Of a DNA stretch of 58,066 nucleotides, positions 9,376 to 19,407 are shown piece by piece. The stretch lies in assembly GCA_903875465.1 (NCBI GenBank), contig CAIQWB010000001.1:1-58066 (forward strand), in the 5' to 3' direction. The stretch is from an uncultured Verrucomicrobia subdivision 3 bacterium (GTDB taxonomy: Bacteria > Verrucomicrobiota > Verrucomicrobiia > Limisphaerales > UBA11358). How positions within the stretch are numbered: position 1 is the first letter of the stretch; each line of letters opens with the position of its first letter. The notes under the pieces were generated by a model, which did not search any database, was not told the DNA's origin, and saw nothing but the letters and a program-made list of their open reading frames with translations. The position numbers and the translations under genes are program-made.

Positions 9376-10449
9376 TCAAGCGCTCTTTTTCAGCGCGGCG
9401 TAGCCCCACCGCAACATGCGTTCGGTGGTTTCCCAGCCGACGCAGGAGTCGGTAATGGACACTCCATAGCGCAATTGCCCCGGGGCCTTGGCCATGGGCT
9501 GGTTCCCCTCGTGCAAATGGCTTTCCACCATCAACCCGATCAAGGAACGCGTGCCGGCGACCCGCTGTTCGATCACACTGTGCCAGACGTCCTCCTGCCG
9601 CGCAAATTGCTTCCCTGAATTCGCGTGACTGCAATCCACCATCAGCACCGGAGCGAGCTTCTCGGCGATCAATTTCTCCTCGGCGGCCCGGATACTGGCA
9701 GCGTCATAATTGGTCATGGCCCGCCCCCCGCGCAAGACCACATGAGCGTTGGGATTGCCAGTGGTCCGCACAATGGCGGTGGCTCCATCCTGGTCAATGC
9801 CCAGAAAACTATGCGGATGCCGCGTGGCACCCATGGCGTCAATCGCCACTTGCAAACTGCCATCCGTGCTGTTTTTCAAGCCGACCGGCATCGACAGCCC
9901 GCTGGCCATTTCGCGGTGGGTCTGCGATTCGGTGGTGCGCGCCCCAATGGCGGCCCAACTGATGAGGTCGGCGATGTACTGGGGCACGATGGGATCCAGA
10001 AATTCGGTTGCGGCCGGGAGGCCCAACGCGGTGATTTTTTGCAGGAGCCGACGGGCAATTTTCAAGCCGGTCTCAATGTCTTGGGAACCGTCGAGTTGCG
10101 GATCGTTGATCAAGCCTTTCCAGCCAATGGTCGTCCGGGGCTTTTCAAAATACACCCGCATGACGATTTCCATCTGGTCAGCGAATTCCTCGCGTAAAAT
10201 ATTGAGCCGGGCCGCATATTCCAGGGCACTCTGTTCGTCATGAATCGAGCAGGGGCCGATGACCACCAGCAGGCGGGGGTCGGTCTGATTTAAAATTTGG
10301 ATAATCCGCTCACGACTGCGCGCCACGGTGGCATTCACCGTGTCGCTGGCCGGCGTCGCCGCCTTAATCTGCTGGGGCGTAGACAGCCGGACAATTTCTT
10401 TCACATTCAAATCCTGCGTCCGATACATAGTCGGGGGAGTATAGCGCAT
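9376..10449 (-). CDS. 3-deoxy-7-phosphoheptulonate (DAHP) synthase, class I AroG/F/H type
   Basis: Condenses phosphoenolpyruvate with erythrose 4-phosphate, the first step of the shikimate pathway. Strong similarity to E. coli AroG throughout: [89 protein letters not shown] and [10 protein letters not shown]. The open frame reaches 10527, but the first residues are unlike the family. ATG 10449 has a GAGG five bases upstream and gives 357 residues. ATG 10428 ([12 protein letters not shown]) matches the AroG N-terminus best, so the start may be 21 bases shorter. Which amino acid inhibits it cannot be read with confidence. Confidence 0.94.
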   Translation of the reverse strand: MRYTPPTMYRTQDLNVKEIVRLSTPQQIKAATPASDTVNATVARSRERIIQILNQTDPRLLVVIGPCSIHDEQSALEYAARLNILREEFADQMEIVMRVYFEKPRTTIGWKGLINDPQLDGSQDIETGLKIARRLLQKITALGLPAATEFLDPIVPQYIADLISWAAIGARTTESQTHREMASGLSMPVGLKNSTDGSLQVAIDAMGATRHPHSFLGIDQDGATAIVRTTGNPNAHVVLRGGRAMTNYDAASIRAAEEKLIAEKLAPVLMVDCSHANSGKQFARQEDVWHSVIEQRVAGTRSLIGLMVESHLHEGNQPMAKAPGQLRYGVSITDSCVGWETTERMLRWGYAALKKSA

Positions 10450-10532
10450 TACCGCCTCGCGGAAAGCCAGAAACGCAACAGATTGGACATGCCGGGGATT
10501 TGCTGTATAGTTGGCGACGTGGGGCATTGCAT

Positions 10533-11942
10533 ATGAGCAAGGAAAAACTGGATACGGCGGAAAAGGCGTTGCAAATCAATTTGGACGCCAAAAAATACGG
10601 CACCTTTGCGGAAATCGGCGCCGGCCAGGAGGTGGCCCGCTGGTTCTTTCATGTGGGCAAGGCCTCGGGTACGGTGGCCAAAACAATTTCTGCCTATGAC
10701 ATGGCGGTGAGTGATGCCATCTACGGTCCCGCCGAGCGTTATGTCAGCCGCAAACGCCTCCGTGCCATGCTGGATCTGGAATTCAGCCTCATCCTTCAGC
10801 GCCTCGACAAAACCCGGGGCGACAAATGTCACTTTTTCGCGTTCGCCGACACCGTGGCCACGCGCCGTGATGAGGGGCATGGCTGGCTGGGTGTCAAATT
10901 TCAAACCCAGCACCGGGAGGAACCCTCCTCCATCATCATCCATGTGCGGACTTTGGACAAAGAAAGCGTGGACCAGCAAGAGGCGCTGGGAATTATCGGG
11001 GTCAACCTGATTCATGCCGCCTTTTATCATTATTCCGATCCCACGGAGTTAATCGGCTCGCTGCTGGATGGGTTGAGTAGCAGCCGCGTGGAAGTGGACA
11101 TGATTAAATTTGCCGGTCCCGCCTTCATCGGCGTGGACAACCGCCTCATGGCCCTCCAGTTGGTGCAGCAATGGCTGACCGAAGCTGCCATGTTCACGGC
11201 CGAGGGCGAGAGCGTCATTCCCAGCGAACTGCTTTGGAAAAAACCCGTGCTGCTCGAGCGCGGGAGTTTTCGCCCCCTCACTAATCCCATGCTGGATATG
11301 CTCGATCGGGCCCATGAGCAATTCCTCACCAACCCGGCCCTGCAGGGCATTCCGCCGGTGGTCATGTTCGAGATGACGTTGCGGCAATTACAGGTGGGCG
11401 ATGCCATTAATCATCGCGATTTTCTGGATCGAGTGGACACCTTGAGCGCCTTGGGCAAGCCCGTGCTGATTTCCAATTTCCTGCGCTATCACCGGTTGGT
11501 TACCTACCTGACCCGCCAGACCGACAAACCCATTGGCCTGCCCATTGGCCTGGTACGCCTGCGGGATGTCTTTGACGAAAAATTTTACACCGATCTGCCC
11601 GGCGGCTTGATGGAATCCCTGGGCCAGCTATTCAAGAATGGGGCCAAGCTCTACGTTTACCCTTCGCTGGATCGCAAAAGCGGCAAAATTACCACGGTGG
11701 AAAACCTGGAGGTGGCCCCGCATTTGCGCCATCTTTATGCACATTTGGTGGAAAATAAATTCATCGAAAATATCACCTCCTACAATGCAGACAACCTCGC
11801 CATTTACTCAAGTGAGGTACTGGATAAAATCAAACGCGGGGATGAGGCCTTGGTGAAACTGATTCCGCCGGCAATTTTCGAAGTCATTAAAGCCAAACAC
11901 CTGTTCGGGTGGCCCGCCGGGGAATCCGTGGTGGCGGTCTGA
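10533..11942 (+). CDS. Conserved 469-residue protein of unknown function
   Basis: I do not recognise a biochemical function. I recall near relatives across several bacterial phyla under misleading names (for example 'TonB-dependent receptor'), but the sequence has no signal peptide, membrane segment or beta-barrel character and should be cytoplasmic. Striking segments are [19 protein letters not shown] (about 24-42) followed by [19 protein letters not shown], and later [14 protein letters not shown] and [14 protein letters not shown]. No Walker, Rossmann or zinc motif is obvious. Start ATG 10533 ([11 protein letters not shown]) is chosen over the TTG at 10500, whose extra 11 residues look non-coding. 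Divergent from the DAHP synthase gene and convergent with nuoN. Confidence 0.85.
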   Translation: MSKEKLDTAEKALQINLDAKKYGTFAEIGAGQEVARWFFHVGKASGTVAKTISAYDMAVSDAIYGPAERYVSRKRLRAMLDLEFSLILQRLDKTRGDKCHFFAFADTVATRRDEGHGWLGVKFQTQHREEPSSIIIHVRTLDKESVDQQEALGIIGVNLIHAAFYHYSDPTELIGSLLDGLSSSRVEVDMIKFAGPAFIGVDNRLMALQLVQQWLTEAAMFTAEGESVIPSELLWKKPVLLERGSFRPLTNPMLDMLDRAHEQFLTNPALQGIPPVVMFEMTLRQLQVGDAINHRDFLDRVDTLSALGKPVLISNFLRYHRLVTYLTRQTDKPIGLPIGLVRLRDVFDEKFYTDLPGGLMESLGQLFKNGAKLYVYPSLDRKSGKITTVENLEVAPHLRHLYAHLVENKFIENITSYNADNLAIYSSEVLDKIKRGDEALVKLIPPAIFEVIKAKHLFGWPAGESVVAV

Positions 11943-11999
11943 GTTTTTGCGTGCGCAGGCGTGTCAGAATGGGGATGAAAGCCCACACAATTTTAGATG

Positions 12000-12045
12000 A
12001 GTGGGAGGCTTTAAAGGTCGGGGAGCCTTCAAGGAGCCCACCAAG
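12000..12045. terminator. Imperfect hairpin between convergent units
   Basis: GTGGG-x-GGCTTTAAAGG can pair imperfectly with CCTTCAAGGAGCCCAC across a 10-base loop, between the 469-residue protein gene and the end of the nuo operon. There is no clear T run. It is the only terminator candidate for either unit in 11943-12051. Confidence 0.3.
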
Positions 12046-12051
12046 CGGCGG

Positions 12052-13521
12052 CTAACTGCTAAGAACCTTGGCGGCTTCGGACGCCAGATTCAGGATGGTA
12101 TCAGGGAAAATCCCCAGCCAAAAGATGCCCGCCAGACTGAGCCAGATGCACAACCGAGCCGATCCTGAGATTGCGATGGGCGAGAGATCGGCCGCATCCT
12201 TGGAGAAGTAAATCGCGCGAACCACCCCGAAGTAGTAATAAAGTGAGATGACCACGCCAGCCAGAGCGGTAAACACCAGGCAATAGTAACCTTGATTTAC
12301 CACGCCCAAGGCGATAACGGACTTCAACAATAGAAATTTTCCGAAAAATCCAGCCAGCGGCGGGATGCCGGCAAGCGAGACCATGGCAATGGTCAAAGTG
12401 GCGGCGAGCAACGGTGAACGTTGATGCAGTCCGGCCAAAACCGAAATATCCTCAGTTTGAGAGGTTTTAACGACCAAGGCAATGACCGTGAACGAAGCCA
12501 TCACGGTGAAAAGGTAACCCGCCAAATAATACAAAATCGCGGCTCCCCCGGCCGTGGCGTCATGCACATTACCGGCAATGGCGGCAACACCCAATAGCAA
12601 ATAACCGGCGTGGGCAATACTTGAATACCCCATTAAACGTTTGATATTACGTTGCGGAATGGCGCAGAGATTGCCATAGAGAATTGTGATGGCGGAAATG
12701 ACGATCAGTAAATTCACCCAATGGGCGGCTACGACTGGCAGGGCCACAAACAAAACCCGTAATAGCAGAACAAAACCAGCGGCTTTGGAACCGACCGCGA
12801 GAAAGGCTGTGGTTGGGGTTGGCGCGCCTTGATAAACATCGGGGGCCCAAATTTGGAAGGGAAAGGCGGCAATTTTGAATCCCAGCCCGACCACCACCAG
12901 CAAAATACCCAATAAGAAAATTTTCTCGCCGGTATATTGAGGGGCCACCGCGGCCAGTTCATTGAAATTCAATTTACCAGTCGTCCCCCAAATCAAGGCG
13001 ATGCCATAAATCATGAAGGATGAGGACAGCGCTCCCAAAATAAGGTATTTGACACCGGCTTCCAAGGAGGCGAGGCGGTTGCGTTGAAAACTCACAAGCA
13101 CGTAGAAGGTAATGGTGATGAGCTCGATGGCCACAAACAGCATGGCGAAATTATTGGCGGAGGCAGCAAATAGCATGCCAGCGAGGGCAAAAATCACCAA
13201 GGAGTAGTATTCGGAAATACCGACGGCCAGGCGTTCGGCAAATTCGATGGCGATAAACAGCACCAAAATGGCGGCGATAATAAAAAAGCGCTTGAAGAAC
13301 AAGGAAAGCGCGTCGTTGACAAACATCCCGTTGAAAGCGGTCCCCGCCAGGCTGCAACTTCCGTAACCGCTGAAACTGGCAATCAACAAGGTGGTCAACG
13401 CGGCAATCGCGGCATAGCCGAGAAACTTGCGGCGCTCTGGCGGCATAATCAAATCAGCCAGCAGCACCAGCATGCCGAGGGCCAAAACCGAAATTTCCAA
13501 ACTCATCAGGGAGGCGTTCAT
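12052..13521 (-). CDS. nuoN: NADH-quinone oxidoreductase subunit N
   Basis: Antiporter-like proton-pumping subunit of the complex I membrane arm. 489 residues with about 14 hydrophobic helices. Seen: the conserved E of LFVAIELITITFYVL, FKIAAFPFQIWAPDVYQGAPTP (discontinuous helix 7 region with its Lys), and NIKRLMGYSSIAHAGYLLLG. The open frame starts upstream at 13698, but that part is nuoM in another frame. ATG 13521 (MNASLMSLEIS) overlaps the nuoM stop as TGATG, implying coupled translation. Last gene of the operon. Confidence 0.95.
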   Translation of the reverse strand: MNASLMSLEISVLALGMLVLLADLIMPPERRKFLGYAAIAALTTLLIASFSGYGSCSLAGTAFNGMFVNDALSLFFKRFFIIAAILVLFIAIEFAERLAVGISEYYSLVIFALAGMLFAASANNFAMLFVAIELITITFYVLVSFQRNRLASLEAGVKYLILGALSSSFMIYGIALIWGTTGKLNFNELAAVAPQYTGEKIFLLGILLVVVGLGFKIAAFPFQIWAPDVYQGAPTPTTAFLAVGSKAAGFVLLLRVLFVALPVVAAHWVNLLIVISAITILYGNLCAIPQRNIKRLMGYSSIAHAGYLLLGVAAIAGNVHDATAGGAAILYYLAGYLFTVMASFTVIALVVKTSQTEDISVLAGLHQRSPLLAATLTIAMVSLAGIPPLAGFFGKFLLLKSVIALGVVNQGYYCLVFTALAGVVISLYYYFGVVRAIYFSKDAADLSPIAISGSARLCIWLSLAGIFWLGIFPDTILNLASEAAKVLSS

Positions 13522-15065
13522 CAATTTGAGATTGCCGATGTTGTATTGAGCGCAACCGGCATGACACTGGCCCGGGCCTGTGTCGCCATGCTGACAATGG
13601 GTTTCACATCTGGCTGAATTTTGTCGGTCAGCAATTTGGGAAAGCAGCCGAACAGAAACAGACTGGCCAGCAACAATGCATAGGGTAGCTTGCGCCACAC
13701 ATTATTCGCATCGGCGAGCTGGTTAAACTTTTGCGGAAGCGGACCATGAAGAACATTGCGAATCGCCCGGGTCATGTAAACCGCGCCAATCACCAGGGCA
13801 CCCCAGACGGCGAAGACGGTGGCTGTTTGCAAGGCCGGACGGCTCCAAGCACCGAAAAACACGGTGGCTTCACCCACGAAATTGGCGAAACCCGGGAGAC
13901 CGCAACCTGCCATGGCGGCCATCAAAAGGGCAGTGCCAATGAAAGGGAGTTTACGGCAGAGCCCGCCGAGTTCACTGATTTCCAGCGTACCGGCATGCTT
14001 ATAGATGTAACCGCTCAGCGCAAAGGTGAGCGCCGCCAGGAAACCGTGCGCCACCATGATTAATACTGCGCCAGTAATCCCGATCAGATTGAGGCTGGCG
14101 ATGCCGAGGAAGATGAAGCCCATGTGGGCCACGCTGGAATTGCCAATCAGTAAATTCAAGTCCCGCTGGCGCATGGCGACGAAACCCACATAAATAATAT
14201 TGCCAATGGCCAGCCACGCAATGACCTGCACGTAACACTGGGCCGCTTCCGGCAGCAAAGGCAGGGCAATGCGAATCAAACCGTACAGACCGAATTTTTT
14301 CAAAACGCCCGCATGGAGCATGGCGGTCGGAGCGGGCGCCACACCGTAACCCAGCGGAGCCCAAGAATGGAATGGCCAGAGAGACACCAAGATACCGAAG
14401 CCAAACAGCAGTAACGGGAAAATAAAGTGCTGGGCTTTCACGGCCAGAGGATGATTGTCATCATGGACGTACTTGATGATCGCCGGCAGATCGAAGGTGT
14501 TCGCCCCACATTGAAGGTACAAGGCAATCAAGCCCACCAAGGCGAGCAGCGCACCGATGCTCAGATAAAGGGTAATCTGAAACGTCGCGTAATTCTTGCG
14601 CTCACCCCGGCCCCAAACCCCGATCATAATGAAGGTGGGCACCAAGGCTAGTTCGTGGAGGAAGTAAAAGAAAAATAAGTCGAGCGAGGCAAAAGCCCCC
14701 AGAATACCGCCCGTCATGAGCAGCAACAAAATGTAGAATTCCTTTTCGCGACGCTCAATTTCCCATGAGCAACAGGCGGCGGCAAATCCCACGATGGCCC
14801 CCATCAAGATAAGACCCACATTGATACCGTCCACCCCCACGTGATAGCTAATGCCCAAGGAAGTGACCCAGGGAATTTGCTGCTCAAACTGAAAACCGGT
14901 TTGCCCGGCCTTGAAATGCCAAAACATGCAAATGGCCAAAGCCATGGAGATAAACGTCGCCACGAGCGCCACCAACCGGATGATTACCCGGAAGTTGGAC
15001 GGTACGAATATCAGTAACAATGCCGCCAGCAGCGGCCACCCCGAAATGTAAGTCAGTATGGACAT
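13521..15065 (-). CDS. nuoM: NADH-quinone oxidoreductase subunit M
   Basis: Antiporter-like proton-pumping subunit. 514 residues. Seen: YHVGVDGINVGLILM, the Glu-containing HELALVPTFIMIGVWG, LWPFHSWAPLGYGVAPAPTAM with the central helix-break region, LLIGNSSVAHMGFIFLGI, and GFANFVGEATVF. The ending (VMPVALNTTSAISN) overlaps the nuoN start by one base. Six bases separate it from nuoL. Confidence 0.96.
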   Translation of the reverse strand: MSILTYISGWPLLAALLLIFVPSNFRVIIRLVALVATFISMALAICMFWHFKAGQTGFQFEQQIPWVTSLGISYHVGVDGINVGLILMGAIVGFAAACCSWEIERREKEFYILLLLMTGGILGAFASLDLFFFYFLHELALVPTFIMIGVWGRGERKNYATFQITLYLSIGALLALVGLIALYLQCGANTFDLPAIIKYVHDDNHPLAVKAQHFIFPLLLFGFGILVSLWPFHSWAPLGYGVAPAPTAMLHAGVLKKFGLYGLIRIALPLLPEAAQCYVQVIAWLAIGNIIYVGFVAMRQRDLNLLIGNSSVAHMGFIFLGIASLNLIGITGAVLIMVAHGFLAALTFALSGYIYKHAGTLEISELGGLCRKLPFIGTALLMAAMAGCGLPGFANFVGEATVFFGAWSRPALQTATVFAVWGALVIGAVYMTRAIRNVLHGPLPQKFNQLADANNVWRKLPYALLLASLFLFGCFPKLLTDKIQPDVKPIVSMATQARASVMPVALNTTSAISN

Positions 15066-15071
15066 TGCAAA

Positions 15072-16937
15072 TTATTTTCCCAACATCAGGTACAGCACGA
15101 GCGCCACGCCGAGTGTGAACAGAAAGGCATAGGTCTGAAGATTGCCGGTTTGGAGCAGGCGCAACGAGCGGCCCGACAAATCGGTGCCACCACGGATGAA
15201 GCCAATGGCGAAACCTTCCACCAACCACCGGTCGATCCAATCGGCCAGCGCCGCCAAGGCATCGTGCAAGCGGATGAACGTGGCCTCGTAAATTTCATCA
15301 AAATAAAACCGGTTCTTCATGGCTGTGGCCAGCGCGCCCAGCTTGGCCGGAAGCGGATCCGTCGCCGCTTTGCCGTAAAGGGTATAGGCACAAAACAAAC
15401 CAACCGCCACGGCTCCGATACCCAGGAGCATCGGGACAATGTTCTTCAAAGGTTCCAAGAGTTGTTGCACCACGGTCAACTTTTCCGCGTCCGGGGCAAA
15501 TTGTGAATTGTAAACCGTGGTAATCCCAATGAACCCACCAACCACCGCCAGCACGGACAAAACCATCAGTGGCCCGGTCATAACGAACGGGGATTCATGA
15601 GCATGCTTGGCCTTCTCCGTCCGAGCCTCGCCGAGGAACGCAACGAAGAACAAACGGAACATGTAGAACGTGGTCAACGCGGCAACAAACACCGCCACTC
15701 CGAACAAAATATAATTATGTTGCTCCAACGCCTGAGCCAAAATGGCATCCTTGGAATAAAAGCCGGCAAAGATGGGCACACCGCAAAGCGCCAGCGTGCC
15801 AAAGAAGAATGTCCAAAACGTCACGGGCATGTGCTTTTTCAAACCACCCATTTTCCAGATGTCCTGCTCTTCGTGCAAACCATGGATCACGGAGCCGGCC
15901 CCAAGGAACAGGAGCGCTTTAAAAAAGGCATGCGTGGTGAGGTGGAACATCGCCGGGGTTTGTCCGGCCAAACCAACGGACATCACCATGTAGCCCAATT
16001 GCGAAAGCGTCGAGTAAGCGAGAATGCGTTTAATATCATTTTGCTGAACCGCAATCAAAGCAGCGAGGAGGGCCGTAAACCCACCCACATAAGAGATGAC
16101 ATGCAAAGCATCGGCATTCAGCAGGAAGAACACCCGGCACAACATGTAAACGCCAGCCGCCACCATCGTGGCCGCATGGATCAACGCCGAAACAGGCGTG
16201 GGGCCTTCCATGGCGTCCGCCAGCCAGACGTGCAAGGGGAATTGAGCCGACTTGCCGACCGCACCGCAGAAAATCAAGAGACCCGCAATCGTACCCCCCA
16301 CCTGCAGGGCCGCCGGATTGGCATGAAGGTTGTCAGCCAGCGCGGTAAAATTAAGGGACCCGAGCAACTGCCAGACCATCAAAATACCCAGCAAAAAGCC
16401 AAAATCACCGAGCCGGTTGGTGATAAAAGCCTTTTTGGCGGCATCGCCGGCGCTCGGTTTTTCAAACCAAAAGCCAATCAGGAGATAACTGGAGACACCG
16501 ACCAATTCCCAGAAAATAAACATCTGCACGAAGTTGCTGGCCAGCACGATGCCCAGCATCGAAAAGGTAAACAGGCTAAGGAAGCAGAAAAAGCGGGCCA
16601 TGCTGCGGTCCTCGTGCATGTAGCCAAAGGAATAAATATGAATCGCGCCGCCCACCCCAGTGACAATCAAAAGCATCATCAGACTCAGGCCATCCAATTT
16701 GAGGCCAAATTCGGCTTGGAGCGAACCGATCGAAAGCCAAGCAGTCGAAGTTTCTGATACCGCCGGATGAAAGCCGTTACCGGAAATAAAGGCCAGGGTC
16801 AAAACAAAGCCTGTAACGATGGCACCGATGGAGATCAGGGCGCTGACAGTGCGGTTGCCCAGGGTAAACAAGGCAATCACGGCCGCAGAAAAGAGCGGCA
16901 GGAATAAAATCAACCAAGGTAATATTTCGTATTTCAT
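15072..16937 (-). CDS. nuoL: NADH-quinone oxidoreductase subunit L
   Basis: Largest antiporter-like subunit, carrying the long lateral helix. 621 residues. Seen: LKLDGLSLMMLLIVTGVG, MFIFWELVGVSSYLLIGFW with the proton-channel Glu, AQFPLHVWLADAMEGPTPV with the Lys/His pair, DIKRILAYSTLSQLGYMVM, and HAFFKALLFLGAGSVIH. The C-terminal part (about 520-615), with the FIRGGTDLSGR region and a last hydrophobic segment, fits the lateral helix and final TM. Three-base gap from nuoK. Confidence 0.97.
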   Translation of the reverse strand: MKYEILPWLILFLPLFSAAVIALFTLGNRTVSALISIGAIVTGFVLTLAFISGNGFHPAVSETSTAWLSIGSLQAEFGLKLDGLSLMMLLIVTGVGGAIHIYSFGYMHEDRSMARFFCFLSLFTFSMLGIVLASNFVQMFIFWELVGVSSYLLIGFWFEKPSAGDAAKKAFITNRLGDFGFLLGILMVWQLLGSLNFTALADNLHANPAALQVGGTIAGLLIFCGAVGKSAQFPLHVWLADAMEGPTPVSALIHAATMVAAGVYMLCRVFFLLNADALHVISYVGGFTALLAALIAVQQNDIKRILAYSTLSQLGYMVMSVGLAGQTPAMFHLTTHAFFKALLFLGAGSVIHGLHEEQDIWKMGGLKKHMPVTFWTFFFGTLALCGVPIFAGFYSKDAILAQALEQHNYILFGVAVFVAALTTFYMFRLFFVAFLGEARTEKAKHAHESPFVMTGPLMVLSVLAVVGGFIGITTVYNSQFAPDAEKLTVVQQLLEPLKNIVPMLLGIGAVAVGLFCAYTLYGKAATDPLPAKLGALATAMKNRFYFDEIYEATFIRLHDALAALADWIDRWLVEGFAIGFIRGGTDLSGRSLRLLQTGNLQTYAFLFTLGVALVLYLMLGK

Positions 16938-16940
16938 CCG

Positions 16941-17246
16941 TCAGAGTTTCATCGAGGTCAAATCTTCCACATGGGCCGACTGGCGCTTCCGGAAGAGCGC
17001 GACAATCAGCGCCAGTCCGACGGCCACTTCCGCCGCCGCCACCGTGATGATAAAAAACACCAGCACCTGGCCATCCAGGTTGTTGTTGTAGCGAGAAAAG
17101 GACACGAGCGCGAGGTTGGCCGCGTTTAGCATCAATTCCAGCGACATATACATGACGAGGAGGTTGCGGCGCATGATAACGCCCAGCAGACCGGTGGCGA
17201 ACAACAGGGCACTGATCACCAGATAATGTTGGAGTCCGACTTGCAT
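16941..17246 (-). CDS. nuoK: NADH-quinone oxidoreductase subunit K
   Basis: 101 residues, three transmembrane helices, MrpC-like. Contains the two membrane glutamates expected for proton coupling: Glu in [12 protein letters not shown] (about 37) and Glu in [17 protein letters not shown] (about 73). One base from nuoJ and three from nuoL. Confidence 0.97.
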   Translation of the reverse strand: MQVGLQHYLVISALLFATGLLGVIMRRNLLVMYMSLELMLNAANLALVSFSRYNNNLDGQVLVFFIITVAAAEVAVGLALIVALFRKRQSAHVEDLTSMKL

Positions 17247-17247
17247 G

Positions 17248-17769
17248 TTATTTCAGATCCTTCTTGCTCAGCGTGATCACACCAATCATGGCCACCAGCA
17301 ACAACACCGAGATGACTTCAAAAGGGAGGGTGTATTTGGTAAACAGCAGCATCCCGAGCGCATGCGTGTCGCTTTCCCCGGCAGTGCTTGCATTCGCAGC
17401 GGCAGGCAAGGCCAGTTTAGCAGTGCTGCCAATTGACTTGAGGAAAACGGATAAAATAATACCCACGGAAACCACCCCGGTAACGAAGCCAAACGCCTTG
17501 ATATGACGGCGCTCCTCCTCCTTCAGATCCAGCAGCATGATGACGAAGACAAACAGTACCATCACTGCCCCGGCATAGACAATGACTTGTACCGCAGCCA
17601 GGAAGAAGGCGTTGAGCAGAACAAACAAGCCGGCCAGGCTGATAATGGTCAGCACGAGAAACATCGCACTGGTGACCGGGCTGCGGCTAAAAGGATTTGC
17701 GACGACCAGCAGGCCGCAAAGCAGCGTTAACGCCGCGAAAATGTAAAACAAAATGTCGGGCAATCCCAT
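17248..17769 (-). CDS. nuoJ: NADH-quinone oxidoreductase subunit J
   Basis: 173 residues, five hydrophobic segments. Contains the typical [28 protein letters not shown] region (about 53-80) with the pi-bulge helix 3 sequence. The segment after it (about 110-140) is a loosely conserved Ala/Ser-rich loop, normal for NuoJ. Twelve bases from nuoI. Confidence 0.96.
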   Translation of the reverse strand: MGLPDILFYIFAALTLLCGLLVVANPFSRSPVTSAMFLVLTIISLAGLFVLLNAFFLAAVQVIVYAGAVMVLFVFVIMLLDLKEEERRHIKAFGFVTGVVSVGIILSVFLKSIGSTAKLALPAAANASTAGESDTHALGMLLFTKYTLPFEVISVLLLVAMIGVITLSKKDLK

Positions 17770-17781
17770 GACGTGTATAGT

Positions 17782-18339
17782 TTAAACTTTGACCGGAAAA
17801 TTTTCCTGGGCTTTGGCTTCCTCCAGCTTGTGCTTCCACTTCTGAATGCCACCATGTTCTCCCCCGAGGGCGAGCAACTTTTCCTTGTTGTAAACCAGTT
17901 CTTCGCGACTGGCGGAGGTAATGGAATAATCTTTGAGCAGGAAAATGGCCTCTTCCGGACAAACTTCCTGGCAAAAGCCGCAGTAAATGCACCGAAGCAT
18001 GTTGATCTCAAATTCCTTCGGCATCTTTTCCGCGTTCCCGCGGTCCGCTTTTTGACCGTTGGCTCCGGGCGGCGTGATGCGGATGGCTTTGGGCGGACAG
18101 ACAAATTCGCACAACTGGCAGCTCACACATTTGGTGCTGCCTTCCTGGTCTTTCACCAAATAAGGCGCACCGCGATAATTTTCGGGAAGCGTCCATTTCT
18201 GCTCCGGATATTCCATGGTGACCACCTTGCGCTGTATCAGCGTGGAATAAGCGTGCTTGAGCGTCACCTTCAACCCGCCAATAATGGCCGGGAGGTAAAG
18301 CCTTTCCCAAAACGTCAATGGTCTGCGATCGACAATCAT
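17782..18339 (-). CDS. nuoI: NADH-quinone oxidoreductase subunit I
   Basis: 185 residues. Carries clusters N6a and N6b in the connection between peripheral and membrane arms, seen as CVSCQLCEFVCPPKAI (about 71-86) and CIYCGFCQEVCPEEAI (about 116-131). The N-terminal amphipathic helix (ERLYLPAIIGGLKVTLKHAY) matches the family. The C-terminus has a charged extension with a likely helix (KHKLEEAKAQENF). Two bases separate it from nuoH. Confidence 0.97.
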   Translation of the reverse strand: MIVDRRPLTFWERLYLPAIIGGLKVTLKHAYSTLIQRKVVTMEYPEQKWTLPENYRGAPYLVKDQEGSTKCVSCQLCEFVCPPKAIRITPPGANGQKADRGNAEKMPKEFEINMLRCIYCGFCQEVCPEEAIFLLKDYSITSASREELVYNKEKLLALGGEHGGIQKWKHKLEEAKAQENFPVKV

Positions 18340-18341
18340 AC

Positions 18342-19406
18342 TTATTTAGCCGTTAACCACATCCAAATCGCTGTCACCAAAATATTAAACAATGCCAGGG
18401 GCAGAAAACGCCGCCAGCCCAAATCCATCAACTGGTCATAACGGAAGCGCGGGAACATCCAGCGCACCCAAATGAACAGCACCATGAAGGCCAGCATCTT
18501 CACCATGAATACCAAAATGTGAGCCACGCCCAGCAGCAAGCTCGTGGCCGGCTGGTCCAAACCCCAGAACGGCAGCGTCCAACCGCCAAAAAACAAAGTG
18601 ACCATCATGGCAGCCGACGAAACCATGTTAGAGTATTCCGCCAGGAAAAACAGCGCGAACTTCATTGAACTGTATTCGGTATGATATCCGCCCACCAATT
18701 CGGTTTCTGCTTCGGGCAAATCGAAGGGCAAACGGTTAGTTTCCGCGAACGAAGCCACCAAGAAAATGAAAAATGACAGCGGGGAAAAAAATACCAGCCA
18801 GCCATGGGTGGACTGCCAGCCAATGATGGCGCTGAGATTCAAATTCCCCACAATCATCAGCACAGGAATAACTGACATCCCCATCGAAAGCTCGTAGGAA
18901 ATCATTTGGGCACTGGAGCGAATCCCACCCAGAAATGGATATTTGGAATTGGCAGCATAGCCGGCCAGCACGATGCCGTAGACTCCCAGGGACACAATTC
19001 CAAAGGTGTAAAGGATGCCAACATTCAAATCCGCCATCACCATCTTCTGGGCCCCGAGATTGGAGCCGAACGGAATCACAGCCACCGTGAGCATGGCAGG
19101 AATCACGGCCAGCGCGGGTGCGAGCCAGAAATAAATTTTACGCACACCCGCCGGGGTGAAATCTTCTTTGAGCAGAAATTTAAGACCATCCGCCAGCGGC
19201 TGGAACATGCCGAGACGGGTGAGAAAAGGACCGATGACGGGCACATACTTCATGAAAGGAGGGGCGGTGCGGTTCGGCCCCACCCGGTCCTGAATCCAGG
19301 CGGAAATTTTACGCTCGGCGAGCACCGAGTAAGCGACCAATCCCTGGACCACGCCAACAATGACGGCCAGCTTGACCAAACTGAAAATGATAAAATTCCA
19401 GTTCAT
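18342..19406 (-). CDS. nuoH: NADH-quinone oxidoreductase subunit H
   Basis: 354 residues, about eight transmembrane helices; forms part of the quinone chamber. Seen: AYSVLAERKISAWIQDRVGPNR (about 25-46), LADGLKFLLKEDFTP, SSAQMISYELSMG, FAETNRLPFDLPEAETELVGGYHTEYSSM (about 221-249) with the acidic loop near the quinone entry, and the C-terminal RWMFPRFRYDQLMDLGW. One base from nuoG. Confidence 0.97.
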   Translation of the reverse strand: MNWNFIIFSLVKLAVIVGVVQGLVAYSVLAERKISAWIQDRVGPNRTAPPFMKYVPVIGPFLTRLGMFQPLADGLKFLLKEDFTPAGVRKIYFWLAPALAVIPAMLTVAVIPFGSNLGAQKMVMADLNVGILYTFGIVSLGVYGIVLAGYAANSKYPFLGGIRSSAQMISYELSMGMSVIPVLMIVGNLNLSAIIGWQSTHGWLVFFSPLSFFIFLVASFAETNRLPFDLPEAETELVGGYHTEYSSMKFALFFLAEYSNMVSSAAMMVTLFFGGWTLPFWGLDQPATSLLLGVAHILVFMVKMLAFMVLFIWVRWMFPRFRYDQLMDLGWRRFLPLALFNILVTAIWMWLTAK

Positions 19407-19407
19407 G

